The notes: generated by a model from the sequence alone, not told the origin. A stretch of DNA of 64,000 bases from Aestuariimicrobium ganziense (GCF_015352975.1 NZ_JACYIZ010000001.1:372001-436000); one strand, 5' to 3'; shown: positions 41,299-50,935, numbered from the stretch's first letter. Numbers and translations are program-made.

Positions 41299-41903
41299 CG
41301 GTCTCCTCGTCCCTCGGAACACCGCTGGTGCGCGGCTCGCCGCAACTTCCAGGCCTCACGCAGGTAGTCCAGCCCGGTGAGCACGGTCAGCGCGAAAGCG
41401 ATCGCCATGGCGATCCAGCCGGCCCACTGCACCACGGGCGGCAGGTGCGGCAGCCACAGCAGGTAGAGCACCAGCGCGACCGACTGCATCAGGGTCTTGG
41501 CCTTGCCGCCACGGTTGGCGGCCATCACCCCGTACTTGAGGATGGCGAAGCGCAGCAGGGTGATGCCCCACTCGCGCACCAGGATGATGATGGTCACCCA
41601 CCACTGCAGTTCGCCGAGGATGCTCAAGGCGACGAAGGCCATGCCGGTGAGCGCCTTGTCGGCGATCGGGTCCCAGAGCTTGCCGAAGTTGGTGACCAAC
41701 CCGTACTTGCGGGCGATCTTGCCGTCGGCCATGTCGGTGAGACTGGCGAGGATGAACACCACCGTCGTGGCGACCCGCCACCCCATGTCGTGGGGATGGG
41801 CGAGCAGCATCCAGGCGAAGATCGGCACCGCCACCATCCGCACCGCGGTGAGGAAGTTGGGCAGGTTCCACTCGCTGGTGGTGTTGGTGCCGGGCAGTCT
41901 CAT
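41295..41903 (-). CDS. pgsA: CDP-diacylglycerol--glycerol-3-phosphate 3-phosphatidyltransferase
   Basis: A 202-residue membrane enzyme making phosphatidylglycerol phosphate. The CDP-alcohol phosphatidyltransferase motif D-x2-D-G-x2-A-R-x8-G-x3-D-x3-D is present as [18 protein letters not shown] then [11 protein letters not shown] (residues about 57-86). Five to six hydrophobic helices frame it, including [20 protein letters not shown] and [20 protein letters not shown]. It overlaps rimO and pncC by 4 bases on either side. The position beside rimO and clgR is the conserved actinobacterial one (pgsA3 in mycobacteria). Confidence 0.95.
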   Translation of the reverse strand: MRLPGTNTTSEWNLPNFLTAVRMVAVPIFAWMLLAHPHDMGWRVATTVVFILASLTDMADGKIARKYGLVTNFGKLWDPIADKALTGMAFVALSILGELQWWVTIIILVREWGITLLRFAILKYGVMAANRGGKAKTLMQSVALVLYLLWLPHLPPVVQWAGWIAMAIAFALTVLTGLDYLREAWKLRRAAHQRCSEGRGDR

Positions 41904-43330
41904 CGGTCCAGCTCCTCGGCGATCAGGTCGACCCCGTCGTTCTGGGTGACGGCAGCGACCACGAAGTCACCGACCTCGGCGCTCATGCCGAGCAGCGTGG
42001 TGACGCCGTCGACGTCGGGGCCCTGGTGGGCAGCACGGCCGACCGGGTCGCCGTCCTCGTGGCCCTCGACCAGCACGGTGACCACCTCACCGATCCGGTC
42101 CTCGGCGCGCTGGGCGCACAGTTCAGCGGTCAGGTCGGACAGTTCGGCGGCGCGGGCTGCGACCTCGTCCTCGTCGAGGTGGCCGTCGAGGCCCTTGGCC
42201 TCGGTGTCGTCCTCGTCGGAGTAGCCGAAGATGCCCACGACGTCGAGGCGGGCGGCCTGGACGAACTGGCGCAACGTCTCGAGGTCGTCCTCGGTCTCGC
42301 CGGGGAAGCCGACGATGAAGTTCGAGCGGATGCCCGCGGTGGGTGCGGCGTAGCGGATCTGGTCGACGATGTTGAGGAAGCTCTCGGCGTCCCCGAAGCG
42401 GCGCATCCGGCGCAGCAGCGGCGCCGAGGCGTGCTGGAACGACAGGTCGAAGTAGGGCACGACCTTCTCGGTGGCCAGCATCGCCTTGACCAGGCTGGGA
42501 CGCAGTTCGGCCGGCTGCAGGTACGAAACCCGGATCCACTCCAGACCGTCGATGGCGCTCAGGTCGACCAGCAGCTTCTCCAGCGCGCGCATGTCGCCCA
42601 GGTCCTTGCCGTAGGACGAGGAGTTCTCGCTGACCAGGAAGGCCTCCTTCACCCCGTGGTCGACCAGCCAGCGGGCCTCTTCGACGACCTCGTCGGCCGG
42701 CCGGGACAGGTAGGAGCCACGAAATCTCGGGATCGCGCAGAAGGTGCAGCGGCGGTCGCAGCCGGAGGCGATCTTCAACGGAGCGTGCGGGGCGTTGCCG
42801 AGACGTCGACGCAGGGTGCGGGGTCCGCTGGCCGGCGCCAGGCCTGCCGGCAGGTCGGTGTGGTGGCCGGGCACCGAGACCGCGGTCGCTGCCGCGGCGC
42901 GGTCGATCGGGGTGATCGGCAGCAGTTGGCGCCGGTCGCGGGGCACGTGCGCCTCGTGGTGGCCGCCGTGCAGGATGGCCGAGAGTTTGTCGGCGATGGT
43001 GGCGTAGTCGTCGAAGCCGAAGACGGCGTCGGCCTCCGGCATCGCCTGGGCCAGTTCGTTGCCGTAGCGCTCGGCCATGCAGCCGACGGCGACGACGGCC
43101 TTCGCCCGTCCGGAGTCCTTGAGGTCGGCGGCCTCCATCAGGGTGTCGACCGAGTCCTTCTTGGCCTGCTCGATGAAGCCGCAGGTGTTGACCATGACGG
43201 CGTCGGCATCCTCGGGGTCGTCGACCAGGCGGAAGCCGCCGTCGGCGAGCCGTGCGGCCAACTCCTCGGAGTCGACCTCGTTGCGGGCGCACCCCAGGGT
43301 CACCAGGTGCACGTTCATCAGATCAGTCAT
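41900..43330 (-). CDS. rimO: Ribosomal protein S12 methylthiotransferase RimO
   Basis: Radical-SAM enzyme modifying the conserved Asp of ribosomal protein S12. The 476 residues show the UPF0004 domain ([37 protein letters not shown], the RimO-typical [16 protein letters not shown]), the radical-SAM triad [19 protein letters not shown] (about residue 190) and a C-terminal TRAM domain. A 40-residue insert around residue 140-180 is actinobacterial. ATGA overlaps tie it to ogt upstream and pgsA downstream. Confidence 0.96.
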   Translation of the reverse strand: MTDLMNVHLVTLGCARNEVDSEELAARLADGGFRLVDDPEDADAVMVNTCGFIEQAKKDSVDTLMEAADLKDSGRAKAVVAVGCMAERYGNELAQAMPEADAVFGFDDYATIADKLSAILHGGHHEAHVPRDRRQLLPITPIDRAAAATAVSVPGHHTDLPAGLAPASGPRTLRRRLGNAPHAPLKIASGCDRRCTFCAIPRFRGSYLSRPADEVVEEARWLVDHGVKEAFLVSENSSSYGKDLGDMRALEKLLVDLSAIDGLEWIRVSYLQPAELRPSLVKAMLATEKVVPYFDLSFQHASAPLLRRMRRFGDAESFLNIVDQIRYAAPTAGIRSNFIVGFPGETEDDLETLRQFVQAARLDVVGIFGYSDEDDTEAKGLDGHLDEDEVAARAAELSDLTAELCAQRAEDRIGEVVTVLVEGHEDGDPVGRAAHQGPDVDGVTTLLGMSAEVGDFVVAAVTQNDGVDLIAEELDR

Positions 43331-43830
43331 GGTCGGGCAAGTATCGCATCCCCCAGCGTGGCCTCGAAGTCGATCATCGCCCGCTTGGCGTCCAGCCCGT
43401 AGCGGAACCCGCCCAGGCTTCCGTCGCTGCGCAGCACCCGGTGGCAGGGGACGAACAGCGCGCAGCGGTTGGTGGCGCAGGCCGAGGCTGCGGCTCGGAC
43501 GGCCGCCGGACGCCCCGCGAGTGCGGCGTACTCGGTGTAGGTGATGGTGCGTCCAGCAGGCACGGTGCGCAGCACGTCCCAGGCGTGCTGGATGAACTCC
43601 CCCGACCGCTGACGGACCCTCACCCGGTCGAGCGCGGCCGTGTCACCGGCGATGAAGTCGGCCACCGCCGCAGCAGTGTCGGGGTCGTCTCCGGTCAGCT
43701 CGGGACGCCCCAGTCGAGCCAGGTCGAACAGGTAGTGCGGGTCGGTCGTCCACCCCGACGCGGCCACGGCGCCATCGTCAGTGACCCAACTGAAGGGTCC
43801 GGCGGGGGTGTCGAGCGTGCTGAACTTCAT
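43327..43830 (-). CDS. ogt: Methylated-DNA--protein-cysteine methyltransferase
   Basis: A 167-residue suicide enzyme removing O6-alkyl groups from guanine. The acceptor cysteine is in [20 protein letters not shown] (about residue 130), the helix-turn-helix in [20 protein letters not shown], and the N-terminal ribonuclease-like domain comprises residues 1-75. The ATG at 43830 overlaps the ada-alkA stop and its own stop overlaps rimO's start. It is therefore co-expressed with the other alkylation-repair gene. Full Ada fusion is not used here; the Cys acceptor for O6-alkylguanine is on a separate polypeptide. Confidence 0.95.
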   Translation of the reverse strand: MKFSTLDTPAGPFSWVTDDGAVAASGWTTDPHYLFDLARLGRPELTGDDPDTAAAVADFIAGDTAALDRVRVRQRSGEFIQHAWDVLRTVPAGRTITYTEYAALAGRPAAVRAAASACATNRCALFVPCHRVLRSDGSLGGFRYGLDAKRAMIDFEATLGDAILARP

Positions 43831-45308
43831 CGGGTCTCCTCGGCCTCGGGTGCGGGGGTGGCGTGCAGCCACAGGTGTTGACACAGGTACGAACGCCAAG
43901 GCGCGAAGGGTGCGGCATCGCTGATGCCCAGCAGGCCTGCCGATCGTCGTACGACCAGGTCGCTGCGGGTCAGGTCGACATCGGGGTGGTTGAGGGCCCG
44001 CATCGCGATGTAGCCGCTGGTCCACCCGCCGATGCCGGGCAGGGCCTCGAGTCTGGCTCGGGCCTCGTCACGGTCGGCGCCGGCGCCGAGGTCGATCTCT
44101 CCAGCCGCGATCGCCGCGGCGAGACCGACGACGGCTCGTCCCCTCGCCCGCGGCATCGGCAGGGTCTCGGGGTCGATGGCTGCCAGCGCTGAGGCCGACG
44201 GAGGCAGCAGGGTCAACCGGTGGCCCGCTGCGGCGGCCACCTCGCCCAGCGCCGGCGGCAGTGGTTCACCGTGCCGCTCGGCCAGGTCATGCCAGATCTG
44301 GTTGGCCCGGGTCACCGAGATCTGCTGACCGATGATCGTGCGCACTGCCTGGTCGGCGGCATCCAGGGCACCGGGCAGTCGCACCCCGGGTCGAGCAGCC
44401 ACCGAGCGGGCGAGCCGGGGGTCAGCAGCCAGAGCTGCGTCGATCGCCCGGCTGTCGGCGTCGAGGTCGAGCATGCGGCGCAGCCGGGCCAGCAGTGGGG
44501 CGAGGTCGCGCCAGTCGGTGAGGGCGAGGTCGGCGCGCAGGCCCTCACCGTCGCGCCGGACGACGACCACGCCGGGGCCGTGCTCCATCCGGACGCTCCG
44601 GGCCAGCCCGTCACAGTGGGACGACTCGACTCCGCCTGCCGTGCGACGGGCGAAGTGGTCCAGCAGCGGCTCGACGGCGAACGGGGCACGCGTCGGCAGG
44701 CGAACACTGACCTGGCCCGCGCTGGCGCGGTCCACCGGGTGGGCGGACTGGCGAACCTGGCGGGGAGTCCTGGCGAAGACCTCGCGGATGGTCTCATTGA
44801 ACTGCCGCACGCTGCCGAAACCAGCGGCGAAGGCCACGTCGGTGATGGCCAGGCCGGTGCCTTCGAGCAGGATCCTGGCCGCATGCGCACGTTGGGCCCT
44901 GGCCAGCGCCAGCGGTGACGCTCCGGCGTGGTCGACCATCAGCCGGTGCAGTTGACGCGACGAGTAGCCCAGCCGTCGCGCCAAGCCGGCGACCCCTTCA
45001 CGGTCGACCACACCGTCGCCGATCAGCCGCATGGCGCGGGCGGTCACGTCGTCGCCGACCCGCCACAGCGGTGAGCCCGGCACGGCATCGGGACGGCAAC
45101 GGCGGCAGGCCCGGAAGCCCGCCTCCTGCGCGGCACCGGCGGTGGCGTAGAACCGGCAGTTCTGGGGCTTCGGTGTCACTGCCGGGCAACTGGGCCGACA
45201 GTAGATACCGGTCGAGGTGACGCCGACGTAGATCCAGCCGTCGAAGCGGCGATCGCGCCCCGACACTGCGCGGTAGCAACTGTCGTGGTCGGGCAGGGCG
45301 GTGGTCAC
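43827..45308 (-). CDS. Ada-type regulator fused to AlkA DNA-3-methyladenine glycosylase
   Basis: A 493-residue bifunctional alkylation-damage protein. Residues 1-80 are the Ada zinc domain with the four cysteines in GIYCRPSCPAVTP and GFRACRRCRPDA, whose first Cys takes methyl from phosphotriesters. Residues 90-185 are an AraC-type DNA-binding domain (GLARRLGYSSRQLHRLMVDH; ITDVAFAAGFGSVRQFNETI). Residues 200-480 are AlkA_N and HhH-GPD glycosylase (ALPGIGGWTSGYIAMRAL, with catalytic Asp in NHPDVDLTRSDL). It probably activates its own operon when methylated. The GTG start is 7 bases after CAGACT, inside a palindrome, and appears leaderless. ogt follows by ATGA overlap. Confidence 0.95.
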   Translation of the reverse strand: MTTALPDHDSCYRAVSGRDRRFDGWIYVGVTSTGIYCRPSCPAVTPKPQNCRFYATAGAAQEAGFRACRRCRPDAVPGSPLWRVGDDVTARAMRLIGDGVVDREGVAGLARRLGYSSRQLHRLMVDHAGASPLALARAQRAHAARILLEGTGLAITDVAFAAGFGSVRQFNETIREVFARTPRQVRQSAHPVDRASAGQVSVRLPTRAPFAVEPLLDHFARRTAGGVESSHCDGLARSVRMEHGPGVVVVRRDGEGLRADLALTDWRDLAPLLARLRRMLDLDADSRAIDAALAADPRLARSVAARPGVRLPGALDAADQAVRTIIGQQISVTRANQIWHDLAERHGEPLPPALGEVAAAAGHRLTLLPPSASALAAIDPETLPMPRARGRAVVGLAAAIAAGEIDLGAGADRDEARARLEALPGIGGWTSGYIAMRALNHPDVDLTRSDLVVRRSAGLLGISDAAPFAPWRSYLCQHLWLHATPAPEAEETR

Positions 45309-45309
45309 G

Positions 45310-45326
45310 TCGTCCAGTCTGGACGA
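45310..45326 (-). promoter_or_regulatory. 17-bp palindrome over the ada-alkA promoter
   Basis: TCGTCCAGACTGGACGA is a perfect dyad except for its central base. It starts one base before the ada-alkA GTG and contains CAGACT, the likely leaderless -10. A dyad there suggests repression of the operon, by Ada-AlkA itself or by an unknown regulator. Confidence 0.55.
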
Positions 45327-45375
45327 TCACCGCTCCCGACGCTGGCGGAAATCGGACATGACCGTGACCTGGCCC

Positions 45376-47904
45376 TCAGCCCTGGGCCAGGTTGGCCAGC
45401 ACTTCGTCCAGGTCGTCGGGCTTGACCAGCACCTCGCGCGGCTTGGAACCCTCGGACGGGCCGACCACTCCCCTGGTCTCGAGGATGTCCATCAGTCGTC
45501 CGGCCTTGGCGAAACCGACCCTGAGCTTGCGCTGCAGCATCGAGGTCGAGCCCAACTGCAACTCGACCACCAACCGGGCGGCGTCGATCACCAGTTCGAG
45601 GTCGTCACCGATGTCCTCGGCGACCTTCTGCGAGCCGGCGGCAGGTGCGGTGACGTCCTCGCGGTACTGCGGGGTGAGCTGCGCGGTGACGTGCTTGACC
45701 ACCGAGCGCACCTCCTGCTCGGTCACCCAGGCACCCTGGACGCGAATCGGCTTGCCCGCGCCCATCGGCAGGAACAGTCCGTCGCCCTGGCCGACCAGCT
45801 TCTCGGCACCGGGCTGGTCGAGGATCACGCGCGAGTCGGTCATCGACGAGGTGGCGAAGGCCAGCCGTGACGGCACGTTGGCCTTGATCAGGCCGGTGAC
45901 CACGTCGGTCGAGGGACGCTGGGTGGCCAGCACCAGGTGGATGCCTGCAGCACGGGCCAACTGGGTGATCCGCACCACCGAGTCCTCGACGTCACGCGGG
46001 GCGACCATCATCAGGTCGGCCAACTCGTCCACGACCACCAACAGGTACGGGTAGGGAGTCATCACCCGCTCCGACCCGGGCGGCGGCTTGACCTGCCCGG
46101 CCCGGACGGCCTTGTTGAAGTCGTCGACGTGGCGGAAGTTGAACGCGGCCAGGTCGTCGTAGCGCATGTCCATCTCGCGCACCACCCACTGCAGGGCGTC
46201 GGCCGCCTTCTTGGGGTTGGTGATGATCGGCGTGACCAGGTGCGGGATGCCCTCGTACTGAGTGAGTTCGACGCGCTTGGGGTCGACCAGCATCAGCCGC
46301 ACCTCGTCAGGAGTGGCCCGCATCATGATCGAGGTGATCACCGAGTTGATGAAGCTGGACTTGCCCGAGCCGGTGGCACCGGCCACCAGCAGGTGCGGCA
46401 TCTTGGCCATGTTGGCTACCACGTAGCCGCCCTCGACGTCCTTGCCCAGACCGACGGTCATCGGGTGCTGGTCGTTGCGGGCGCGTGAGCTGCGCAGCAC
46501 GTCGCCGAGCGAGACGGTCTCCTTGTCGGCGTTCGGGATCTCGATGCCGATGGCCGACTTGCCGGGAATCGGCGACAGGATCCGCACCTCGGGCGAGGCC
46601 ACCGCGTAGGCGATGTTCTTGCCCAGGGCGGTGACCTTCTCGACCTTGACCGCGGTGCCGAGTTCGACCTCGTAGCGGGTGACCGTCGGGCCACGGGTGT
46701 AACCGGTGACGGTGGCGTCGATCTCGAACTGGCGCAGCACCTCCTGCAGGCGTCCGACGATGGCGTCCGAGGCTTGGGTGCGCGCGCGGGGGGTCGAGCC
46801 GGGCTTGAGCACCTGCGAGTCGGGCAGGGTGTAGGCGATGTCACCCGACAACTGCAGTTGCTCGACCCGCTGCGGGATCGGGGTGTGCTGCGGCGCCTCG
46901 AGCGGCTGGCCGACCTCGACGCCGGCGGGCAGGCCGGCGGTGACCTTCTTGCCAGCGGACGAGGCCTCGACCGCGTCGTGGTCGTAGACCTCGGCAGGCA
47001 GTTCGTCCTGCTCAGGCTCGAGCGGGTCGCCCGGGTCACCGATCAGGGGGGTGTCGTAGGCCTGGTCGACGCCGACCTCGATCTCGCTGACCTTCGCGGC
47101 TCGGGCAGCCCGGTGCTCGGCGACCTTCTCGCGGTACTCGCCGGCCCGGTCGACCATCTCGTACAGCGGCATGCCGATGATCACGATCAGCCCGAACAGC
47201 ATGAGCAGGATGAGCAGCGGCACGGTCACCCAGACCGTCAGCAGTTGACTGGGCAGAGACGAGGCGATGTGGCCGAGCATGCCGCCTGCCATGCGCAGTT
47301 CCTCGGCCTGGTCAGGCCCGGGTGAACCCTTGGCCAGGTTGATCAGTCCGAGCAGGCCGAGCAGCAGGGCGCTCCAGCCCACCACCTGGCGGCCCGCCGG
47401 TCCGTTCTTGGTGGGGTGGCGCAGGGTCCGCCAGGCCATGGCGAGGGCGAACAGCGGAAGGGCGATCGACAGCGCCCCGAAGATGGTGGAGACACCGATG
47501 TGCAGCCAGCGCCCGACCATGCCGGGGATGCCGAACCAGAACTCGGCGGCGACGATGATCGCCACTGCGATCAGGGCGAGCCCGGCACCGTCGCGGCGCA
47601 GCGGCGGATCGACTTCGAGCGCGGTGTGACCCACGCGGCGGGCACCGGAGCCGACCAGGCCGGCGGTGCCGCGCCACATGGCGGACAGGGCGCGGGTGAT
47701 CGGATTGGGTCCTTGGCGCTTGGCCGGCGCGCGGCGGTTGCCGGTTGCTCGTGATGCACCCGATCGCCCCTGCGTCGTCCGTGGGGACGCACTGCGGGAG
47801 CGGGTGCTGTTCTTCGAGTTGCTTCCGGACGACCGCGATGCCGACGCCGACCTCGGGGAGGCCTTGGTCGACGACCGCGGTGGGGAAGACGCGCGGGTCG
47901 CCAT
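45376..47904 (-). CDS. ftsK: DNA translocase FtsK/SpoIIIE
   Basis: Septum-located motor that clears chromosomal DNA and activates dimer resolution. The 842-residue protein has a basic Ser/Arg N-terminal tail (1-75), four hydrophobic helices (about 100-245), a linker, and the RecA-like motor: Walker A AGATGSGKSSFINSVITS (about 480), LMLVDPKRVELTQYEGIPHL, LVVVDELADLMMVAPRDVED and LVLATQRPSTDVVTGLIKAN. The C-terminal gamma winged helix (TSMLQRKLRVGFAKAGRLMD) reads KOPS-type sites. The ATG at 47904 is 7 bases after TACCCT (47912-47917), a leaderless promoter. thiL lies 49 bases upstream. Confidence 0.96.
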   Translation of the reverse strand: MATRASSPPRSSTKASPRSASASRSSGSNSKNSTRSRSASPRTTQGRSGASRATGNRRAPAKRQGPNPITRALSAMWRGTAGLVGSGARRVGHTALEVDPPLRRDGAGLALIAVAIIVAAEFWFGIPGMVGRWLHIGVSTIFGALSIALPLFALAMAWRTLRHPTKNGPAGRQVVGWSALLLGLLGLINLAKGSPGPDQAEELRMAGGMLGHIASSLPSQLLTVWVTVPLLILLMLFGLIVIIGMPLYEMVDRAGEYREKVAEHRAARAAKVSEIEVGVDQAYDTPLIGDPGDPLEPEQDELPAEVYDHDAVEASSAGKKVTAGLPAGVEVGQPLEAPQHTPIPQRVEQLQLSGDIAYTLPDSQVLKPGSTPRARTQASDAIVGRLQEVLRQFEIDATVTGYTRGPTVTRYEVELGTAVKVEKVTALGKNIAYAVASPEVRILSPIPGKSAIGIEIPNADKETVSLGDVLRSSRARNDQHPMTVGLGKDVEGGYVVANMAKMPHLLVAGATGSGKSSFINSVITSIMMRATPDEVRLMLVDPKRVELTQYEGIPHLVTPIITNPKKAADALQWVVREMDMRYDDLAAFNFRHVDDFNKAVRAGQVKPPPGSERVMTPYPYLLVVVDELADLMMVAPRDVEDSVVRITQLARAAGIHLVLATQRPSTDVVTGLIKANVPSRLAFATSSMTDSRVILDQPGAEKLVGQGDGLFLPMGAGKPIRVQGAWVTEQEVRSVVKHVTAQLTPQYREDVTAPAAGSQKVAEDIGDDLELVIDAARLVVELQLGSTSMLQRKLRVGFAKAGRLMDILETRGVVGPSEGSKPREVLVKPDDLDEVLANLAQG

Positions 47905-47953
47905 GGTGCACAGGGTAGCCGAGCCCGATTCGGGCGCCACGCGTGGCGCGCCG

Positions 47954-48937
47954 TCAGGCGAAGTGCTGCCAGCCCGCGGCCTCGTCCTGCCAGGGCTGAC
48001 CGTCGACCAGCACGACCGGCGGATCGTCCTCGTCGGCCTCGAGCACCTGCCCGACCACGGTCCAGTCCTCCGGAACCCGGCCGAGCGGGAAGGTGGCGGC
48101 CAGGGCGTGGTCCTCTCCCCCGGTCAACGCGAACCGCAGCGGGTCACTGCCGCCCATGGCGGTGGCGACCACCCGCAACGGTTCGTCCACCGGGATCCTG
48201 GCCCGGTCGAGGTCGATCCGCACCTCGGAGGCACGGGCGACGTGGCCGAGGTCGGCGAGCAGCCCGTCGGAGACGTCGACCATCGCGGTGGCACCGGCCA
48301 GCGCGGCCTGTCGTCCGGCACCGTAGGGCACCAGCGGCACGCGGTGCGCATCGGCGGCAGCCCTCGGTGAGCGGAAGCCTCGTCCCAGCACGGTGAGCCC
48401 GGCGGCGGCCCAGCCCAGACGACCACGGATGGCGACGACGTCACCGGGTCGGGCTCCGCTGCGCAGCACCGGCGCGAGTTCGCCGGTCTGGCCGATCGCG
48501 GTCACGCTGACCACCAGCTTGTCGGCCGCTGTGGTGTCGCCGCCGACCAGGGTGATCCCGGCCAGTTCGGCCTCGTCACGCACCCCGGTCATGAACTCGC
48601 GGGCCCACTGGGTGGTGGTGCTCGCAGGCGCGCCCAGGCCGATCACCATGGTCAGCGGCTCGCAACCCATCGCCTCGAGGTCGGCCACGTTGACAGCGAC
48701 CGCCTTGCGCCCGATGTCGGAGGCGCTCGACCAGTCACTGCGAAAGTGGACGCCCTCGACCAGCAGGTCGACGCTCGTGACCGCCGAGCCGTTCACCAGG
48801 AAGACCGCTGCGTCGTCGCCGGGGCCGACCGAGACCGCGGGCGCGGCCGGCAGGTCGCGCACCAGCCGCGAGATCAGTGCGAACTCACCCACGTCGGCGA
48901 AGGTCTCGGCACCGTCCGTCGGCGTGGCAGGACTCAT
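47954..48937 (-). CDS. thiL: Thiamine-monophosphate kinase
   Basis: Makes thiamine diphosphate from thiamine monophosphate and ATP. The 327-residue AIR-synthase-fold protein has VGPGDDAAVFLVNG (residues about 37-50, metal-binding Asp pair), VSVDLLVEGVHFRSDWSSAS-like sequence, VNVADLEAMGCEP, VGGDTTAADKLVVSVTAIG and MVDVSDGLLADLGHVARAS. GGGAGATG precedes the ATG at 48937. It is divergent from the RAM-domain gene by 100 bases and is followed by ftsK. No other thiamine gene is in the window. Confidence 0.95.
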   Translation of the reverse strand: MSPATPTDGAETFADVGEFALISRLVRDLPAAPAVSVGPGDDAAVFLVNGSAVTSVDLLVEGVHFRSDWSSASDIGRKAVAVNVADLEAMGCEPLTMVIGLGAPASTTTQWAREFMTGVRDEAELAGITLVGGDTTAADKLVVSVTAIGQTGELAPVLRSGARPGDVVAIRGRLGWAAAGLTVLGRGFRSPRAAADAHRVPLVPYGAGRQAALAGATAMVDVSDGLLADLGHVARASEVRIDLDRARIPVDEPLRVVATAMGGSDPLRFALTGGEDHALAATFPLGRVPEDWTVVGQVLEADEDDPPVVLVDGQPWQDEAAGWQHFA

Positions 48938-49037
48938 GTCATCTCCCGGAACGAGGGTGTCAGTGGCTCTGCACTCACGCTACCGTGGGCGCCAACCCGT
49001 CAGGCGCGCAATGACGCCGCAGCGAAGGAGCAGCCCC

Positions 49038-49271
49038 ATGGTGAACGCCTACATCCTGGTCCAGACCAACGTCGGCAAGGCCGCCGAGGTGGTCCGGGCG
49101 GTCCGCGAGATCGAGGGCGTCGTGCTCGCCGAGGACGTCACCGGACCCTACGACGTGATCGTGCGCGCCGAGGCCGAGTCGGTCGACCAGCTCGGCCAGT
49201 TGGTGATCTCGAAGGTCGGTGCCGTGCCCGGCATCACCCGCACCGTGACCTGCCCGGTGGTCAACGTCTGA
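49038..49271 (+). CDS. Stand-alone Lrp/AsnC ligand-binding (RAM) domain protein
   Basis: A 77-residue protein that is only the C-terminal RAM/SAM effector domain of Lrp/AsnC regulators, without DNA-binding domain: MVNAYILVQTNVGKAAEVVR then GPYDVIVRAEAESVDQLGQL and PGITRTVTCPVVNV. Such proteins form decamers and may bind amino acids; in actinobacteria they are commonly found between thiL and ddl. GAAGGAG stands 7 bases before the ATG. The DUF3515 gene's ATG overlaps its stop by one base, so the two are coupled. Confidence 0.93.
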   Translation: MVNAYILVQTNVGKAAEVVRAVREIEGVVLAEDVTGPYDVIVRAEAESVDQLGQLVISKVGAVPGITRTVTCPVVNV

Positions 49272-49735
49272 TGCCCCCGGCGGCCGCTCGGGCAGCGGCT
49301 GCCCTGGCGGCGGTGCTGCTGACCACGTCGGCCTGCTCGGGCGATCCGAGCAGGTCGATCGTCACGCCCAGCCCGCAGCCCAGCGAGCGGGCGGCCTGCC
49401 AGCAGTTGTTCGAGAACCTGCCCGGCACGATCGCCGGCCACACCGGCCTGGCCAACCGCACCGCCCTGGTGGCCTACTGGGGTGAGAAGGACCCCGTGGT
49501 GCTGCGCTGCGGGGTTCCGAAACCGGCCGCACTCGAGCAGACCAGCCGTTGTGACGTGGTGAACGAGATCGGCTGGTTCACCGAACAGACCGACGACGGG
49601 TACCGGTTCACCACGATCGGCCGAGCGGCCTTCGTCGAGGTGGTCGTGCCGTCGAAGTACGCCCCCGAGGCCGACGTCCTGGTCGACCTGTCGGGCGCGG
49701 TGGCGAAGGTGGCCGAGGTCAAGCCCTGCGTGTGA
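49271..49735 (+). CDS. DUF3515-family lipoprotein
   Basis: A 154-residue predicted lipoprotein of the actinobacterial DUF3515 family, function unknown. The signal peptide is MPPAAARAAAALAAVLLTTS with the lipobox Cys at about residue 22. The mature part shows the family features CQQLFENLPGTIAGH, AYWGEKDPVVLRCGVPKP and two or three further cysteines that could form disulfides. It lies one base inside the preceding stop and converges with ddl across 18 bases. Confidence 0.9.
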   Translation: MPPAAARAAAALAAVLLTTSACSGDPSRSIVTPSPQPSERAACQQLFENLPGTIAGHTGLANRTALVAYWGEKDPVVLRCGVPKPAALEQTSRCDVVNEIGWFTEQTDDGYRFTTIGRAAFVEVVVPSKYAPEADVLVDLSGAVAKVAEVKPCV

Positions 49736-49753
49736 GTGCCCGTGCGGGCATCG

Positions 49754-50884
49754 TCAGCGCAGGCCGACCGGACGCTGCAGCGCCAGTGTGAGCAGTTCGT
49801 CGACCAGGTCGGGGTAGCTCATCCCGGTCTCGTTCCACAGCGCGGGGAACATTGACAGTTCGGTGAAGCCGGGCATGGTGTTGATCTCGTTGACCAGCAC
49901 CTGGCCGTCGGGCAGGACGAAGGTGTCGACCCGTCCCAGTCCCTCGGCACCCATCGCCTCGAAGGTGGCCACCGCCAGGTCCTGCACGCGTCGCTGCAGG
50001 TCGTCGTCGACGTCGGCGGGGATGTCGAGGCTGACCTGTTCCTCGGGCAGGTACTTGGCGTCGAAGTCGTAGAAGGCTTCCTCGGTGTGCATGCGGATCT
50101 CGCCGACCAGTGACGCGCGCGGGGTGTCGAAGCCTCGTCCGCCGAGCACGGCGCACTCGATCTCACGGGCGCCGACGATGCCGGCCTCGACGACCACCTT
50201 GGGATCGTGCTTGCGGGCCCCTTCGATCGCCGCGGGCAGTTCGTCCGGGCTGGTCACCCGGGTGATGCCGATGGACGACCCGGCGCGGGCGGGCTTGACG
50301 AACAGCGGGTACGACAGGCCGTCGAGGCTGGCCAGCGCGGCAGCCTGGTCGCGCACCCACTGCTCGGGCCTGATCACCCGGTAGTCACCCTGGGGCAGCC
50401 CAGCAGCGGCCAGGGCCACCTTCATCAGGTGCTTGTCCATGCCGATGGCGCTGGCGGCCACACCCGAACCGACGTAGCGCAGACCGACCATCTCGAACTG
50501 GCCCTGGATGGTGCCGTCCTCACCGAACGGGCCGTGCAGCAGGCTGAAGGCGACGTCGACAGCCACCACGTCGGCGAAGCCATCCTCGGTCACCGAGCAG
50601 AGCAGGGTGCGCTCGTCGTCCTGCACCAGCACCGCACCGACCCCGTCGTCGGGCACGGTCGGCAGGCGTCCGGCGGTCGTGGCCATGCGCGCTGCCCACA
50701 GGGGGTCGATCCTGGTCCAGCGTCCGCCCTCGGTGATGCCGACGCAGTCGACGTCGTAACGGTCGCGGTCGATCGCCTTGAGCACGCTGGCCGCGGTCAG
50801 GCACGACACCGGGTGCTCCGACGACGCGCCACCGAACACCACGACCACACGGGGACGAGGGGCTTGGCTGGGGGCCTGGGACAT
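49754..50884 (-). CDS. ddl: D-alanine--D-alanine ligase
   Basis: ATP-grasp enzyme producing the D-Ala-D-Ala dipeptide of peptidoglycan. The 376-residue protein has VVVVFGGASSEHPVSCLTAA (residues about 14-33), LLHGPFGEDGTIQGQFEM, FVKPARAGSSIGITRV (ATP-grasp), and DTFVLPDGQVLVNEINTMPG (metal ligands). I use the ATG at 50884; an earlier ATG at 50905 overlaps the Shine-Dalgarno GAGGAGG, which is properly spaced (8 bases) only from 50884. It follows the acyltransferase gene by 51 bases on the same strand. Confidence 0.96.
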   Translation of the reverse strand: MSQAPSQAPRPRVVVVFGGASSEHPVSCLTAASVLKAIDRDRYDVDCVGITEGGRWTRIDPLWAARMATTAGRLPTVPDDGVGAVLVQDDERTLLCSVTEDGFADVVAVDVAFSLLHGPFGEDGTIQGQFEMVGLRYVGSGVAASAIGMDKHLMKVALAAAGLPQGDYRVIRPEQWVRDQAAALASLDGLSYPLFVKPARAGSSIGITRVTSPDELPAAIEGARKHDPKVVVEAGIVGAREIECAVLGGRGFDTPRASLVGEIRMHTEEAFYDFDAKYLPEEQVSLDIPADVDDDLQRRVQDLAVATFEAMGAEGLGRVDTFVLPDGQVLVNEINTMPGFTELSMFPALWNETGMSYPDLVDELLTLALQRPVGLR

Positions 50885-50935
50885 CGCGGCATCCTCCTCA
50901 ATCACCGGTCGTCAGGGCCGGGACCGAGCTACAGC

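Noticed and set aside
48955..48985. PafBC-like GTCAGTG followed by TACCGT in the thiL/RAM intergenic region
   Set aside because: The spacing is 15 bases, not 8, and the first bases do not match.
49737..49750. Hairpin TGCCCG-TG-CGGGCA between the DUF3515 gene and ddl
   Set aside because: Too short with a two-base loop; not enough to call a terminator.
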